From the NCBI GenBank assembly GCA_032717465.1, contig JAVRFU010000158.1, forward strand, positions 1 to 64,000: a stretch of DNA of 64,000 bases, read 5' to 3'. Positions 24,266 to 35,444 of the stretch are shown one piece after another. The notes under the pieces were generated by a model. The model was not told the origin of the DNA, did no database searches, and was given only the letters and a program-made list of their open reading frames with translations. A program made the position numbers and the translations under genes. The DNA comes from Coenobita brevimanus. Taxonomy: Eukaryota; Arthropoda; Malacostraca; Decapoda; Coenobitidae. Each line of letters begins with the position of its first letter. Within the stretch, counting starts at the first letter, position 1.

Positions 24266-24907
24266 TGCAAAGTAAGACAGTATACGTAACTAAGGTTGTA
24301 CAGCCCTTCCATAGCACTTCTTTGTAACTAGCACCATAATCTAGTGTTAATCTCTTTGTTACAGCTTATTTTTCTATAACAGCAATAGTATGGTTCTACA
24401 CCATTTCCATAGCACTTTATTATGACTTGCTCCATATTCAATTGTTAATCTCATGATACTGATCAAAATGCAAGATGGAGATGGCAGTTTTAGGCCAAGA
24501 TAAGATAGGCAGAATACATATAGGCCTGGTTAGAGTGAATAAGCAAAGTTGCACTGAGTAAGAATAACAAAAGTTCATAATTCTATCACCTTTGTACTTA
24601 TTATTTCCTTGTTTCTGGATCCTACATAACCCTGTCTTTAAGTGGAAAAAAGGGCCAAGAAGATGGTAATGATGATTGTGATTTTAATGGTGATGATGAT
24701 GCTGATGTTTCTCCCTAAAGAGAATAATATATGAGAATAATAATTTCTTTCTGATCACCTTTAGCATCTTCCAATATCTTTAGCATCTTCCAGTACTGTA
24801 TGATAGACAGCATATGAATATTGCCATTTGATTATGGTCTTGTCAGCTTAGGAGACTTCCTGGTACTAATACTCATTTATTTAATTTGCACATTACACTC
24901 AAGTATA

Positions 24908-25262
24908 CAGTGGTCACTTGATGTAGTGCTGCCTACTTCTTCCTTAGCCTTTATCATTCTTTTTCTGTGCCTGTCCTCCTCTCTTCCTGTTTCTCCCATC
25001 TTTCCTGTCACTTCTTATTGCTTTTCTTTCCATTACAGGTGGCTTTACATTGAGTGACAAGCCATATGGTTTCCTGTAAGCCAAGAAACCATTTACAACG
25101 CTGGATGGTAACCATATAACCAAACCATACGTGCTCCCTACATGTCAACAAGTGGGTTGGTGGAGGGTTAGTGCCCCTCCCTGTAAAACAAATAACTCAG
25201 AGTCAAATGGCCACCCCTTACAGGATTATGGCGTCTGGCAATAGATAGATAGATAGATAGAT
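24908..25262 (+). mobile_element. GATA-tailed SINE (plus orientation)
   Basis: The head is shortened (starts near CACTTGATGTAGTGCTGCC). The body and tail are complete and end GATTATGGCGTCTGGCAATA plus four GATA units. I used this copy for the comparison with the LINE-A tail. Confidence 0.85.
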
Positions 25263-25298
25263 TGTAATAACCGAACTGAAACTTAACAAATTAATCAC

Positions 25299-25380
25299 TG
25301 GTCTGACCAAGATTCGATCTCAGACCCTCGTGCTTGATACACGCACACGTTACCACTGAGCCAAAGACAGGGTCCCCTCT
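25299..25380 (-). mobile_element. tRNA-derived SINE or tRNA pseudogene
   Basis: The reverse complement contains TGGCTCAGTGGTAACGTG, a good pol III A box, and AGATCGAATCT, a B box with mismatches to GGTTCGAATCC, about 35 bp apart as in a tRNA. A 4-bp anticodon stem with a 7-base loop can be drawn, but position 33 is not U and the arms are imperfect. It is best read as tRNA-derived. Confidence 0.6.
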
Positions 25381-25697
25381 TTGCATCTAGGCAGTGCGGG
25401 CTTTTATACACCCCGTTACAGTATGTCATTCATGTCTTTATTATTGATGTATACTGCTTACATAACATAAAGAATATTGATGTCTTTTTTTCACAAGTGA
25501 ACTAGTAAGGAAGAGGTGCTAAAAGGCATCCCAAGCTGATAATACAGTACTGCCCTTGTGGCCAGAGTCTTGTGGGCTTAAGAGACTTTTTGACATCTCT
25601 TTCAGCCTAATGTTCTCTTTTATGTTTTATAATTTTAATATGGATATTGTTTGCATACAAGGCAGTGTGAAGATGCTCTGTTTAGCTGTTAGTTATA

Positions 25698-25966
25698 CCA
25701 TAAAATTATTCCCTTGTACAAAGGAAAAGGGGAAAAAGAAGTGTGTGGTAATCATAGGGGCATTTGTCTTCTTAGTATAATAGGAAAAGTGTATGGTAGG
25801 ATACTTATAGACAGAGTTAGAGAAAGAACAGGGAATTTATGAGAGAAGGGGGTGTGAGTTGAGAGCGTGGCAGTGAAATGGCGGGGGACAGGGCGACTTG
25901 GAGGCGATTTGTTTTTGGCCACCCTAAACGGGATTGAGGCGTCTGGCAATAGATAGATAGATAGAT
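25698..25966 (+). mobile_element. LINE-A copy with internal deletion
   Basis: The first part encodes an RT segment (IIPLYKGKG, then GKVYGRILIDRVRERTG across frames, about 25698-25840). It jumps directly into the LINE-A 3' end (from about 25841, GAAATGGCGGGGGACAGGG) and finishes GGCGTCTGGCAATAGATAGA. About 1.2 kb of RT, including the catalytic FADD region, is missing between the two parts. Confidence 0.75.
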
Positions 25967-26071
25967 TTCTGTAAATCACAGAGTTAATCAAGTAAGTAAT
26001 GACAATCCTGCATATAACCAGAGTTTGCAGATATATGTCATTGTGTTGTAAGTGTACAGTATATATAGTAC

Positions 26072-26622
26072 TGTACAGCAGGGAAGAAAGGTTGCTGGTT
26101 CTTTGAAAGCAGTGATAAGAAACAGGGAAGTGAGCTTGGAAGTGAAAAAGTTACTACATGACAGTATTGTGATACCAACTCTAACGTACGGAAGTGAAGC
26201 TTGGACGTTGTTGGAAGGACACAAGTCAAGAGTGAGAGCAGTGGAAATGAGTTATTTAAGAGGAGCCTGTGGAGTCACATGGAGAGACAGGCTGACGAAT
26301 GAGGATATAAAGGAGCGTTGTGGTGTTGATGTGGATGTGATAGGAATCGTTATGAGGAACATACTGAGGTGGTTTGGCCATGTGGAGAGGATGGAGGGTG
26401 AAAGACTGACGAAGAGAGTGTATGTGAGTGAGGTGGAGGGGGAAAGAGGGAGGGGGAGGCCGAGGATGAGATGGAGGGATGGGGTGGAGAGGTATATGAG
26501 AGAGGGGTGTGTGAGTTGGGAGCAGGGCAGTGAAATGGCGGGGGACAGGGCGACTTGGAGGCGATTTGTTTGTGGCCACACCAAACGGGACTGAGGCGTC
26601 TGGCAATAGATAGATAGATAGA
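26072..26622 (+). mobile_element. LINE-A 5'-truncated copy (RT C-terminal region)
   Basis: An open frame from about 26076 to 26594 encodes the segment after the catalytic box: QQGRKVAGSLKAVIRNREVS, YGSEAWTLLEG, WFGHVERMEGERLTKRVYVS and an Arg/Gly-rich end. It continues to the GATA tail. It is truncated on the 5' side and cannot be autonomous, but the frame is intact and very close to the copies at 34-35 and 52-53 kb. Confidence 0.88.
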
Positions 26623-27024
26623 CTATGTTTTTTTGCTTAATTTTTCCAGTTGGATACAATATTTTGTATATATGCTGTACAGTATATCAGGCATGTTTAA
26701 TTATGAATGACTGTGTATGACAAGACTTATGTAACTACCCTGTACTGGTGTGTGACAAGAAAAAGATGTTGATCAGTAGTTACGGTACCAGCTTTTCCTC
26801 TTAACACCTTTGGTCAGGTGACATTTTTATTGTATTCTTGCTAAAACTAGACAAATTTATTAATGCAGCATATTTTAACCTTTGGCAAAGGGCTGAAGGT
26901 ATACGTTGTTTGCCTTCCACTGTGAAAAAGTGTTGCCTTGGCTAAATAACATCATCTAGGGCTAGCAGAAACATAAAGTACATCACTGGAGTGAAAGTGT
27001 TAATAGGTAATGATATTATTGCAG

Positions 27025-27871
27025 GTTGTGGATGATGGTGAGCCTGACCGTCTGTATAGCGTAATTGATGTGGAGTGCCGAGGACATGACCCAGCGGTGC
27101 TACCATCATACCTCACCTTCCTCTCCACCGCTGCATCTCACCTCGGAAGTACAGTTCAGGACATGTTAGTTCAACCTACTTTTTGTCTTATTAACCATAT
27201 GTGACACATCAGGCTTTAAATATGAGATGTAGTTGGGGTTTATTGCATACAGAATACCATTCAAGTGTGAGTGATATAATGACTCTTGCTTTAATTATCT
27301 AAATTAATTAGCCCATCCCAGGCCCCTGTGCTCCTGATGGGGGAGGAGAAGATTGCATAACAGAGACATAGGTGGGTGGAGGGTTGGTCTTACTACTTTT
27401 CCACCCCTCTCTTGGCATCTCCTCATTCCAAGTGTTCCATAGCATCTCCAATTTCATATCATTTATAATTCATTGCAGCTTCTCCATCCATCCATTATGT
27501 TAAGGATCATACCTTACCCTAGCCATGTGGGAAAAAAGGTCAGTCATCATCATCATCCGGACCTCCTTTCCCACCCTAGGGCAGAGTGCACAGTAACAAC
27601 GTCCAGACAGGCCAAATTTGCCCGATCCAATGGGCCACGCTTCGATTCGCTCACCATTCAAGCCCCCGATATCCTGGCTCTATCTGATATGTCAAAAACA
27701 TTATGTAAATGAACTACGTCATATGTGCTTAAGTTGCAAAAATATCAGTGCAGTTTTTTTTAAGCAATCCTTTGGTGAACATAAAAAGTTGATAAATACC
27801 AACTTCCATGAATAACATCCAAAGAAACACTGGAGAATGAGGAAGCAAAACTCAGAGCCCTTAAACACACA

Positions 27872-27905
<34 letters not shown>

Positions 27906-30867
27906 ATGTCCCCATTGTCTTGACACTGTGACCCTCTTTTACTTATGCTCATTCTATCTATTGCCAGACACCATAATCCCTTAAAGGGTGGCCATTTGAC
28001 ACTGAGTTAGTTGTTTTACAGGGAGGGGCACCAACCCTCCACCAACCCACTTGTTGACACGTAGGGAGCACGTATGGTTTGGTTATATGGTTACCACCCA
28101 GCGTTGTAAATGGTTTCTTGGCTTACAGGAAACCATTTGGCTTGTCACTCAATGTAAAGCCACCTGTAAAGGAAAGAAAAGGCATAAGAAGTGACAGGAA
28201 AGATAGGAGAAACAGGAAGAGAGGAGGGCAGGCACAGAAAAAGAATGATAAAAGCTAAGGAAGTAAGCAGCACTACATCAAGTGAGTGGATGATGGTCGC
28301 CACCACCTACCTTCCTGTTAATCATAAGGCCACTTCATTGTCTTCCACCCCAAGCCTCATTTATACGTAACCTTTCCATATGGCTTCGTCCTTTTATAGT
28401 TTGTTCTTGTTACCTTCAGATGGTTTTATTCAACATGGTAAACATATCTCTACCAACCCCCATCCTAAATCTTGCCCTAGCTGAATGTAAATGTCTTTAG
28501 GCAGAAGAAATACTGTAATACAAACAATATGTAATCGTAGAGACTTGGTGACTAATTTTTACACACCTTCATTGTCTTTGTAACATTTTCTGGGTAGTGG
28601 ATAAAGGTTGTTAGCTAAAGATAGGCAGTAGATTAGTCTTATACCTACCTTATTCAGTAGCATTGTAATTGTGGCAGTATCACCATCATTTTAGAGCAGT
28701 TTTTTTGCATTCACATAGGGTGGGAAAATGTTTAAGAAGGCTGTTGCATCTGTTTTGTGCCAAGGAGAAAGAAATCTTGAGGTAGAATTATAGGCATAAA
28801 TATTGATACATTTCAATACTATAAATCAGTAGGATAAATAATGAGGTTAGTGAACAGTGAGTTTTAAAACCCAGTGGTGCAATCTGTGGTGCCCAGCAAA
28901 GTTTCAGAATGTTATGGTGGGGTCACTTAACCTGTGACGAAAGAGTGAAGTGGTAATTTCATCTGCAGTTGTACATTCTCCCCTTACGTGGTATTAGAGG
29001 AATGAGGTTGTTCAAAACACAGGTGTTGGGTGGTGAGCGTGTCGTATCTCTACATGGGAACAAAGGGGGAGGGGGCACAGTACTTCCAAACTCCTACTCT
29101 CACCTCTTTTGGTAGCTTCTTGTGAAACATGTGGAATTCATTGGTGGCATTTAGTCTCCTTTATCCCTAGGTTAAAAAAAAAAGTTTCAGTAATTACAGA
29201 CTTGAAAACTCAGCTTCTCCCCACCAAGGCTGTAAGCCATAAGACAAAAGTTGAATCCTCTGTGTTGTTGTTGTTGTTGTTGTTGTGAACTTGTGACCCC
29301 AGGTTTATCTGAATGTGATCTGGGTGGACTGTAGATTGAAACTGGATTTCTCTTACAGTTCACCATCCTCTTTTAGGGGGATTGGGATGGAGTTGAGAAT
29401 GTTTGAATAACCAGGCAGTTTTTGCTATGTCAGTTCCACCATGTGAAGGTATCCAGCTGCAGGATCAAGCCTCCCTGTTTAACTGAAATATAGTTTAAGA
29501 AATATCTGTATGCCTTTCCACAAGTAACTCTATAGCCCAATAGAGAAAAATATAAATCAGTCTAAAAGCTTATATCTTTCACAGAGCTTGGCCCACAAAG
29601 CACATAAAACGGTGGACATTACTGAAGTCGGTGCACATCCACAAGAAACACCGAGTGCAGTATGAAGCCAGAACCCATTTCCTCACTTTATCACTCCCGC
29701 GCCTCACACAGTCTACTGCTACACCTACCTTGAGTATATCCAGCGTAATCTTCCAGAGGGTGTCGCTATGAAAGTTACCAGGGTGAGAACCATTTAAGCG
29801 TATTGTTGAAATTTGAATGTTTGATGAATGAAAGCCAGGGTGGTTGTGAACATTGTGCATCTGAGCTGAAGGTCAGGAATCATTATGCAATAAGTCCCCA
29901 TTCCTCCCCCCCTACCAAGTCCAAGTAAATTACATCTGGTGGTGCAATTAGTAGAGTGCCCTGGTCAGAGCATATTGTGGCATATGCTGTGGTTGAAGTC
30001 CAGGAGATGGCCAGGGGTTTTTCTGTCATGTTGAGGCACCAGGGGCTCTGGTCTGAATTAATGGTAGCCTAATCTCAGGTCCCTACACTTGGATGAAGGC
30101 AAAATGGGATTTGTCATTTTCTTCTAGTCATGAGGGGATTATGATTGAAGAGTTGAGAGGAAGGATGGGACTGGAGTGCATTGGTGTTGTGATGAGGAGG
30201 GATGGATTGAGATGGTTTGGGCGTGGGGAGTGGATGGAGAATGACAGTTGGGTGGGGAAGGTGAGAAGAGTGAACATCTGATGTAGGGTTGTAAGAGGCA
30301 GACCGAAAAAGACCGGGGATGAGGTAATTGAGTGTGACCCCAGGGATAAGGGACTGCATAGCGAGGCACTACCCAGCCCAACATTGTAAATGGTTTCTTG
30401 GTTCACAAGAAACCATTTGGCCTGTCACGTAGTGTAGAGAGACCCGAAGGCAGTACTTCACTGAGTGAGTGGATGATGGGTGCTCCCATCTGTCGTGTAA
30501 GAAAATATTATTTGGTAATGAAATTGCTGGGCATTGGAGTGCATAGCTATGGAGCGTCAGGTGCCATGTCATGAACTTTAGAGTTATGAAGTGAAGCCAG
30601 TAAACAATACATACCAGAGTGCACTAAATTAGCAGAATCATTTCTAATGCATGAGTGAAGTGCTTACTCTAACTTGTGCATACAGCCATACTTTGTATGG
30701 TTTGTTACTAACATCAGTGTATTGGATTGCAGTCAAGTAATTTATTTTTAATGCTGACATTGCCTAATATTGAATAGTTTTTGCTTTGCTAATGAGTGTA
30801 TCATCCACAGCATGAACTCCAGAAGCTTCCCCAACATGTCAAACCATCATCAGAAGTGTCGGTTTGA
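27025..30867 (+). CDS. MRPS10: Mitochondrial ribosomal protein S10, three C-terminal exons (one frameshifted)
   Basis: MRPS10 belongs to the uS10 family of the small mitoribosomal subunit. Exons: 27025-27164 (acceptor [27 protein letters not shown]), 29585-29782 ([20 protein letters not shown], then LTQSTA, then [17 protein letters not shown]) and 30811-30867 ([12 protein letters not shown]..., stop TGA 30865-30867). Splice phases agree: exon 1 ends with two bases of a codon and exon 2 supplies the third. Exon 2 needs one extra base near 29732, between STA and YLEY, to stay in frame; with it the length is consistent with phase 0 into exon 3. The conserved uS10 core is otherwise intact. Upstream exons with the targeting peptide were not found. 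Intron 1 carries a SINE, an ATC-repeat and other repeats. Confidence 0.85.
27540..27705. repeat. Dispersed 'ATC-CCGGACC' repeat
   Basis: Begins with (ATC)n and CCGGACCTCCTTTCCCACCC and continues through CCAATGGGCCACGCTTC to CTCTATCTGATATG. The same ~170 bp block directly follows the 3' end of LINE-B at 48123-48300. Here it stands alone within MRPS10 intron 1. Confidence 0.7.
27873..27903. repeat. (CT)n microsatellite
   Basis: About 15 CT units, seen directly. Confidence 0.95.
27953..28310 (-). mobile_element. GATA-tailed SINE in MRPS10 intron 1
   Basis: A complete minus-oriented copy with a short tail (ATCTA before TTGCCAGACACC). The target duplication is not clear. Confidence 0.82.
28313..29260. 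other. MRPS10 intron 1, no further feature
   Basis: AT-rich intron sequence. I found no exon-like segment with good splice sites or recognisable motif. Confidence 0.45.
29261..29490. repeat. (TGT)n microsatellite and dispersed 'GGTGGACTG' repeat
   Basis: A TGT run at about 29261-29286 is followed by a ~170 bp dispersed element: GGTGGACTGTAGATTGAAA, a CACCATCCTCTTTT-like part, a purine-rich GGGATTGGGATGGAG part and CCACCATGTGAAGGTATCC. Related copies lie near 50205, 57220, 57690 and 60355. Confidence 0.55.
30127..30500 (+). mobile_element. LINE-B 3' fragment fused to a SINE segment
   Basis: 30127-30360 matches the LINE-B C-terminus in several frames ([28 protein letters not shown]). From about 30365 the sequence changes to reverse-orientation SINE (TTGTAAATGGTTTCTTGG, AAACCATTTGGCCTGTCAC) up to GAGTGAGTGGATGATGG. 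It lies in MRPS10 intron 2. The direct fusion of two unrelated retroelements without a LINE tail suggests a template switch or nested deletion. Confidence 0.65.
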
Positions 30868-31580
30868 TCATCAGACGCCTGCATCATCACTGCTTCATCA
30901 GTAGGTTAGTAATGTATATATAGTTGTTGTTGTTTTAGTCCTTCATCCTGTCATGTTTTCAACTTTGGCCATTGCCCTTTTGCCTAACTGGTAACCACTA
31001 TGTTCAGACAGTTTTGTGGATTTAGTAGATTGTATTGTACAAGATTACATAATGTAATATGTGCTGAAGTACAGGTACTCAGCAAAAGCAGTAAAGGCTT
31101 TTGAGCATTTATGAGCAGAGGTGTGTGTAGGTGGTTGTGAGATTTACTGGGCCCCATTCGACTTGGCTTACATCAGGCAGCATGAAAGTCAATGAAGGAC
31201 ACTACAGATTTGTTTCCCACTAGTCAAAACAAATTCCACATAGCCCAACCTCAGAACTGGTGGGAGAATTGGCATGTAATGAATACTGTAGACTTGTTTT
31301 CCGTAAGCCAGACCTAATTCAGTGCAGTCCAGCCTCGCAGTGGATGTGGGGATTTGCATGTAAAGGAAAGACTGGATATGGTACCTTTTATTTGTCACTG
31401 AAAAAGAGAATCATAAGAGTTGAACACACATAAAGTACTCTATGCCAGTATAAAAACGTGCATCATATGAACTAAGCAAATGACGTGAAAAATAATGCTG
31501 TTTTAAACAGTGATGTTTTTCATCTTTGCCATTTCCATCATGACTTCTTGATAAGTACAAATTTTCAGATTACCAGAACT
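30868..31580. other. Region downstream of MRPS10
   Basis: Includes the MRPS10 3' untranslated region, whose end I cannot place. No other feature recognised. Confidence 0.4.
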
Positions 31581-31583
31581 TTT

Positions 31584-31652
31584 CTGCCTAGCCCCGGGCT
31601 CCTGCGCTCCTCATGGAGCAATGTAGGATTGGATGATGGATGGATGGATTCT
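31584..31652. repeat. Dispersed repeat with (ATGG)n tail
   Basis: CTGCCTAGCCCCGGGCTCCT then GCGCTCCTCATGGAGCAA and TAGGATTGGATGATGGATGG. Almost the same block is at 56746-56820, and a reverse, diverged form at 36838-36905. It resembles a short SINE 3' end. Confidence 0.65.
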
Positions 31653-32811
31653 GTGTTTGCATACCTCTCTGTGGCAAACATTATTTTAATATCCAGTAGG
31701 CTTCTGCAAATAACAGCTTCAACCGTAATTTTTCTGCGGATGTCAGCAACTTAAAATCTCTTCCCATTTTTCAGATAGTATTAGGTATCACTTGAATAAT
31801 GGAGATTTCATGGGAAGTGCCAGTGCATCATTGGAATATAAGGATACATAATGCAGAACAGAGCTAAAACTTGACACTTTGAAGCGCCAAACTTGCACTT
31901 ACAGCATAATGGGGTTAGATCTGTTAGATACCAGGTATAATTACAAACCCATATTGAGGTGAGTTGAACTTACTAAAATACTGGTCTGAATTCAATGAGT
32001 CAGACTTACTAAGGGTGAAATTCACCATCACCTGATTGGTGTAAGAAGTGTCGTATTATTCAAAGCCCTTATTTAGGTGATTTGCTAGCAAATCTCCGTT
32101 TCATCCAGAAAAATAAAAGCATTGGAAGTTAAAAGAGAAAAATATATAAGGTCAAAATCAGGAGTGGCAGAACCAGTTAATGTTTTTTACATGTATTTCA
32201 GCATCATGTCATTAACATTTATGCCAATAACATGAGTTTTCTGGAACCTTTTGTATGTTATTTTCAAGCACTTTAGTATATAGTGCATAACACTGAAAAA
32301 TATGAAAATTCAGACTCACAATATATATACTCTGTGGAGATGGAAGAATTTGAAGAGTGAGATATTATAAGAAAGGGCATGACTGAATGTATAGCCATTA
32401 TTTTATGCTGATCTATTGAACAGTATTCCAGATGCGTGATGAATGACACCAGTAGAAGTTTTGTAGGATGGATGAATGAAAAACCAAGTATCATGATGAA
32501 TATTGATATTAATGGTGTACAGTAATGTATGTATGTATGAAATGTGGACCAGTGTTATGCCGTACAATAGTGCTCTCATTACCTGTAAAAAAATAGGATA
32601 AGAAAGAGTCATGTAGTCACAATGACCTTTATTATGCATTTTGTCTTTGGCACACACAGACTTACAGTCAGGAAAAAACATGTGGAAGCAGAAATAAGTA
32701 CAATATAAGTTATAAAAATTTGACCTAGTTGAGTAGAAACTAAGTATGTTGTGTTTGGTTTTATACTCAGTTATTTCTAAGTGCTTCACCAGTATTTTTT
32801 TTATATTACAG

Positions 32812-32960
32812 GAGTATCATTAATACTATATCAGGGTATTCCAAGTACGCTCCTTCCATACACTACCGTACACACACCAGCACAGTTGCTCACCATACAT
32901 TGCAGGTATTGACAGTATCAGCACCAACACTACGCCTCTCAGGAGTAACGTATGAGCAAG
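32812..32960 (+). CDS. Candidate exon, unrecognised
   Basis: A pyrimidine-rich acceptor (TTTTTTTTATATTACAG) precedes an open segment reading SIINTISGYSKYAPSIHYRT and on to TLQVLTVSAPTLRLSGVTYE, followed by GT at 32961. A shorter alternative ends at TTGCAG/GTATTG (32906). I recognise no domain. It could be a real exon of an unseen host gene or chance. Confidence 0.25.
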
Positions 32961-34011
32961 GTGTACACTGAGTTACAAATGGCTTGGGGTATATTCATTA
33001 ATTTTCTGTTGCTTAAGTAGTGTGTGAGATTGTTTACATATCCAGGAGCTGCCAAACACTTCACAGTTGGACTCGGTTAAATAATTCATCCTCATCATCA
33101 TCTAAACCTCTTTTCCAACCCTAGGATGTGGTGAGGTAGGGCGGAACAATGTACGTTTTATTATTGTGGCTGCTGAACAGTTTCATTTAGCTTAAGAACC
33201 TTAGTCATATAGGGTTATTGTAGGCTATATCTGTGTCCCCAGGTTGAAACATCATTCCTGAGCTAAATAAAATCACTTGGAGATAGTAAGAGTAAAATAA
33301 CAGCCATCTGCATTGGTGGTGTTAACTTTAGATAAGTATGCATTAGGTATAGGGTCTTGTCCTTTATTACCCTCCAGCTAAAGTGTGTGTAGAGGGTGTG
33401 CAGAAAGAATGGCTCTTGGGTCTGCATACTTTTGCCAGTCAGTAAAGTGGGTTCTCATCAGTTAACCCCTTCAACGTGATAGCATTTGGTATTCTAAGCA
33501 CACCACCACCAGATAATTTTATTCAGTATAGGGCGGATCTTTAGCTGAGAAGAAGGTAATTTGTCTGATATTGAACCCCCCCAAGTTTTAAAAATATCTT
33601 CTGTATTAAATATAATGGTCTGGAGGTTAGTAAAAGTCAAATATCAGAGCAGTTGTTAGGCTGAAGGGATTAGTCACGGTGCAGTACTGGTAACTCTTTT
33701 GAATTTCTTTACAGTAATGATGTAGTCACTCGTGTACAACCTGCAGCATGTCCTGTTATTCATTTTGTTTGACCTAAAATTAATATGGTTGAGTACAGTT
33801 AACTCACAGTATGCTCTAAATCTTATAAACACTGGCATGCCATTCTTTAAATTCCACAAGCCTTATTTTTAGCAACACCTGTAGTCTTCTTGCACTGAGT
33901 ACATTCACATCAGACAAAACACACAACAGAAAATTTAAATATTTTACCCTAATAACACAGTCTGGAACTAGGTAAAGTGACAGTTTGAATTTTCACTTTG
34001 GTTGAACAGTG

Positions 34012-34213
34012 TATGTGAGTGAGGTGGAGGGGGGAAGAGGGAGGGGAAGGCCGAGGATGAGATGGAGGGATGGGGTGGAGAGGTATATGAGAGAGGGGGG
34101 TGTGAGTTGGGAGCAGGGCAGTGAAATGGCGGGGGACAGGGCGACTTGGAGGCGATTTGTTTGTGGCCACCCCAAACGGGATTGAGGTATCTGGCAATAG
34201 ATAGATAGATAGA
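34012..34213 (+). mobile_element. LINE-A short 3' copy with 10-bp target duplication
   Basis: Contains GTGAGTGAGGTGGAGGGGGG through GATTGAGGTATCTGGCAATA and the GATA tail. TTGAACAGTG flanks it at 34002-34011 and 34214-34223, so it is an individually inserted, heavily 5'-truncated LINE copy. Confidence 0.9.
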
Positions 34214-34215
34214 TT

Positions 34216-34725
34216 GAACAGTGCAAAATTTACCTATTTAAAAAAAAAAGAAAAAAATGCAGTTGATTCTACAAAATTCTAAACCTGAAAGAGGCAAGAG
34301 ATATTTGCCTCTGAGTCATGAAAATATTTGGTGATCTGACTAGCTAACTTGTAGAAAAGTTCAAAATATCTAGTAGGATCTAGAGGTGCATACGCACTGC
34401 CACAGATAAAGACAACTCAGTGATGATCAGTTAGTTAAAATTAGTCTTGCTACTTCCAAATTCATATTAAGAAAGGCCTCTCATATTGAAAAGGTTATTG
34501 CAAGCCCCACTTAACCCATCCAGTGTGAAAAGTCTCAGCCAAACTTAATTCAAACCTCTGAAAGTACGGTAGCAACAATAAAATATGAATATTATTGGAG
34601 TGAGGGAGTTAAAAGTTGTGATGTAGATATGGCTTGTATAGGTTTGTGTATTTATGTGTTTGTACCAGATACTATGTACCTCTGTAGCCCTACCACCTCA
34701 CTTGATTTATTTATTATATTATTAT
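34216..34725. other. No gene recognised
   Basis: AT-rich sequence with a short A-run at 34240-34257. No coding or RNA feature supported. Confidence 0.45.
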
Positions 34726-34915
34726 TATCTATCTATCTATCTATTGCCAGACGCCTCAATCCCGTTTGGGGTGGCCACAAACAAATCGCCTCCAAGTCAC
34801 CCTGTCCCCCGCCATTTCACTGCCCTGCTCACAACTCACACCCCCTCTCTCATATACCTCTCCACCCCATCCCTCCATCTCATCCTCGGCCTCCCCCTCC
34901 CTCTTCAGCTCACTA
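34726..34915 (-). mobile_element. LINE-A short 3' copy (minus)
   Basis: The plus strand starts with the TATC form of the tail, then TTGCCAGACGCCTCAATCCC and the reverse of the LINE-A end up to CCTCCCCCTCCCTCTTCAGC. Truncated within the Arg/Gly-rich C-terminal coding part. Confidence 0.88.
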
Positions 34916-35181
34916 ATTCCACATCTCCGGTCCAATTGCTTTTTCTTCCATTCCATATTGGTGACGTACTTCAACCTCAGTGTCATTCTTGATATTGGGA
35001 TTTTTATTGATTTATTTTTTATTGACATATTTATTTGAACCCCACAACAGCATCCTGTTGTTTATAGAGCCACAAGAGAGTAATTTTGTTGTCACTAAGT
35101 TATGTGCGGATGAGCGAGATGTTCTAGTGTGGACTCGTTATGATTGCTCACTAGCTAATTATGGGCTCATTATGTTCAGTT

Positions 35182-35439
35182 TGGCTATGTGGAGAGGATG
35201 GAGGGTGAAAGACTGACGAAGAGAGTGTATGTGAGTGAGGTGGAGGGGGGAAGAGGGAGGGGGAGGCCGAGGATGAGATGGAGGGATGGGGTGGAGAGGT
35301 ATATGAGAGAGGGGGGTGTGAGTTGGGAGCAGGGCAGTGAAATGGTGGGGGACAGGGCGACTTGGAGGCGATTTGTTTGTGGCCACCCCAACGGGATTGA
35401 GGCGTCTGGCAATAGATAGATAGATAGATAGATAGATAG
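35182..35439 (+). mobile_element. LINE-A short 3' copy with 13-bp target duplication
   Basis: Encodes the end of the LINE protein (MERMEGERLTKRVYVSEVEG) and the tail with six GATA units. ATTATGTTCAGTT flanks it at 35169-35181 and 35440-35452. Nearly identical to 34012-34213, so both are young. Confidence 0.92.
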
Positions 35440-35444
35440 ATTAT

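Noticed and set aside
25299..25380. Functional tRNA with a UCA anticodon
   Set aside because: Mismatched stems, no U at position 33 and a degenerate B box point to a tRNA-derived SINE.
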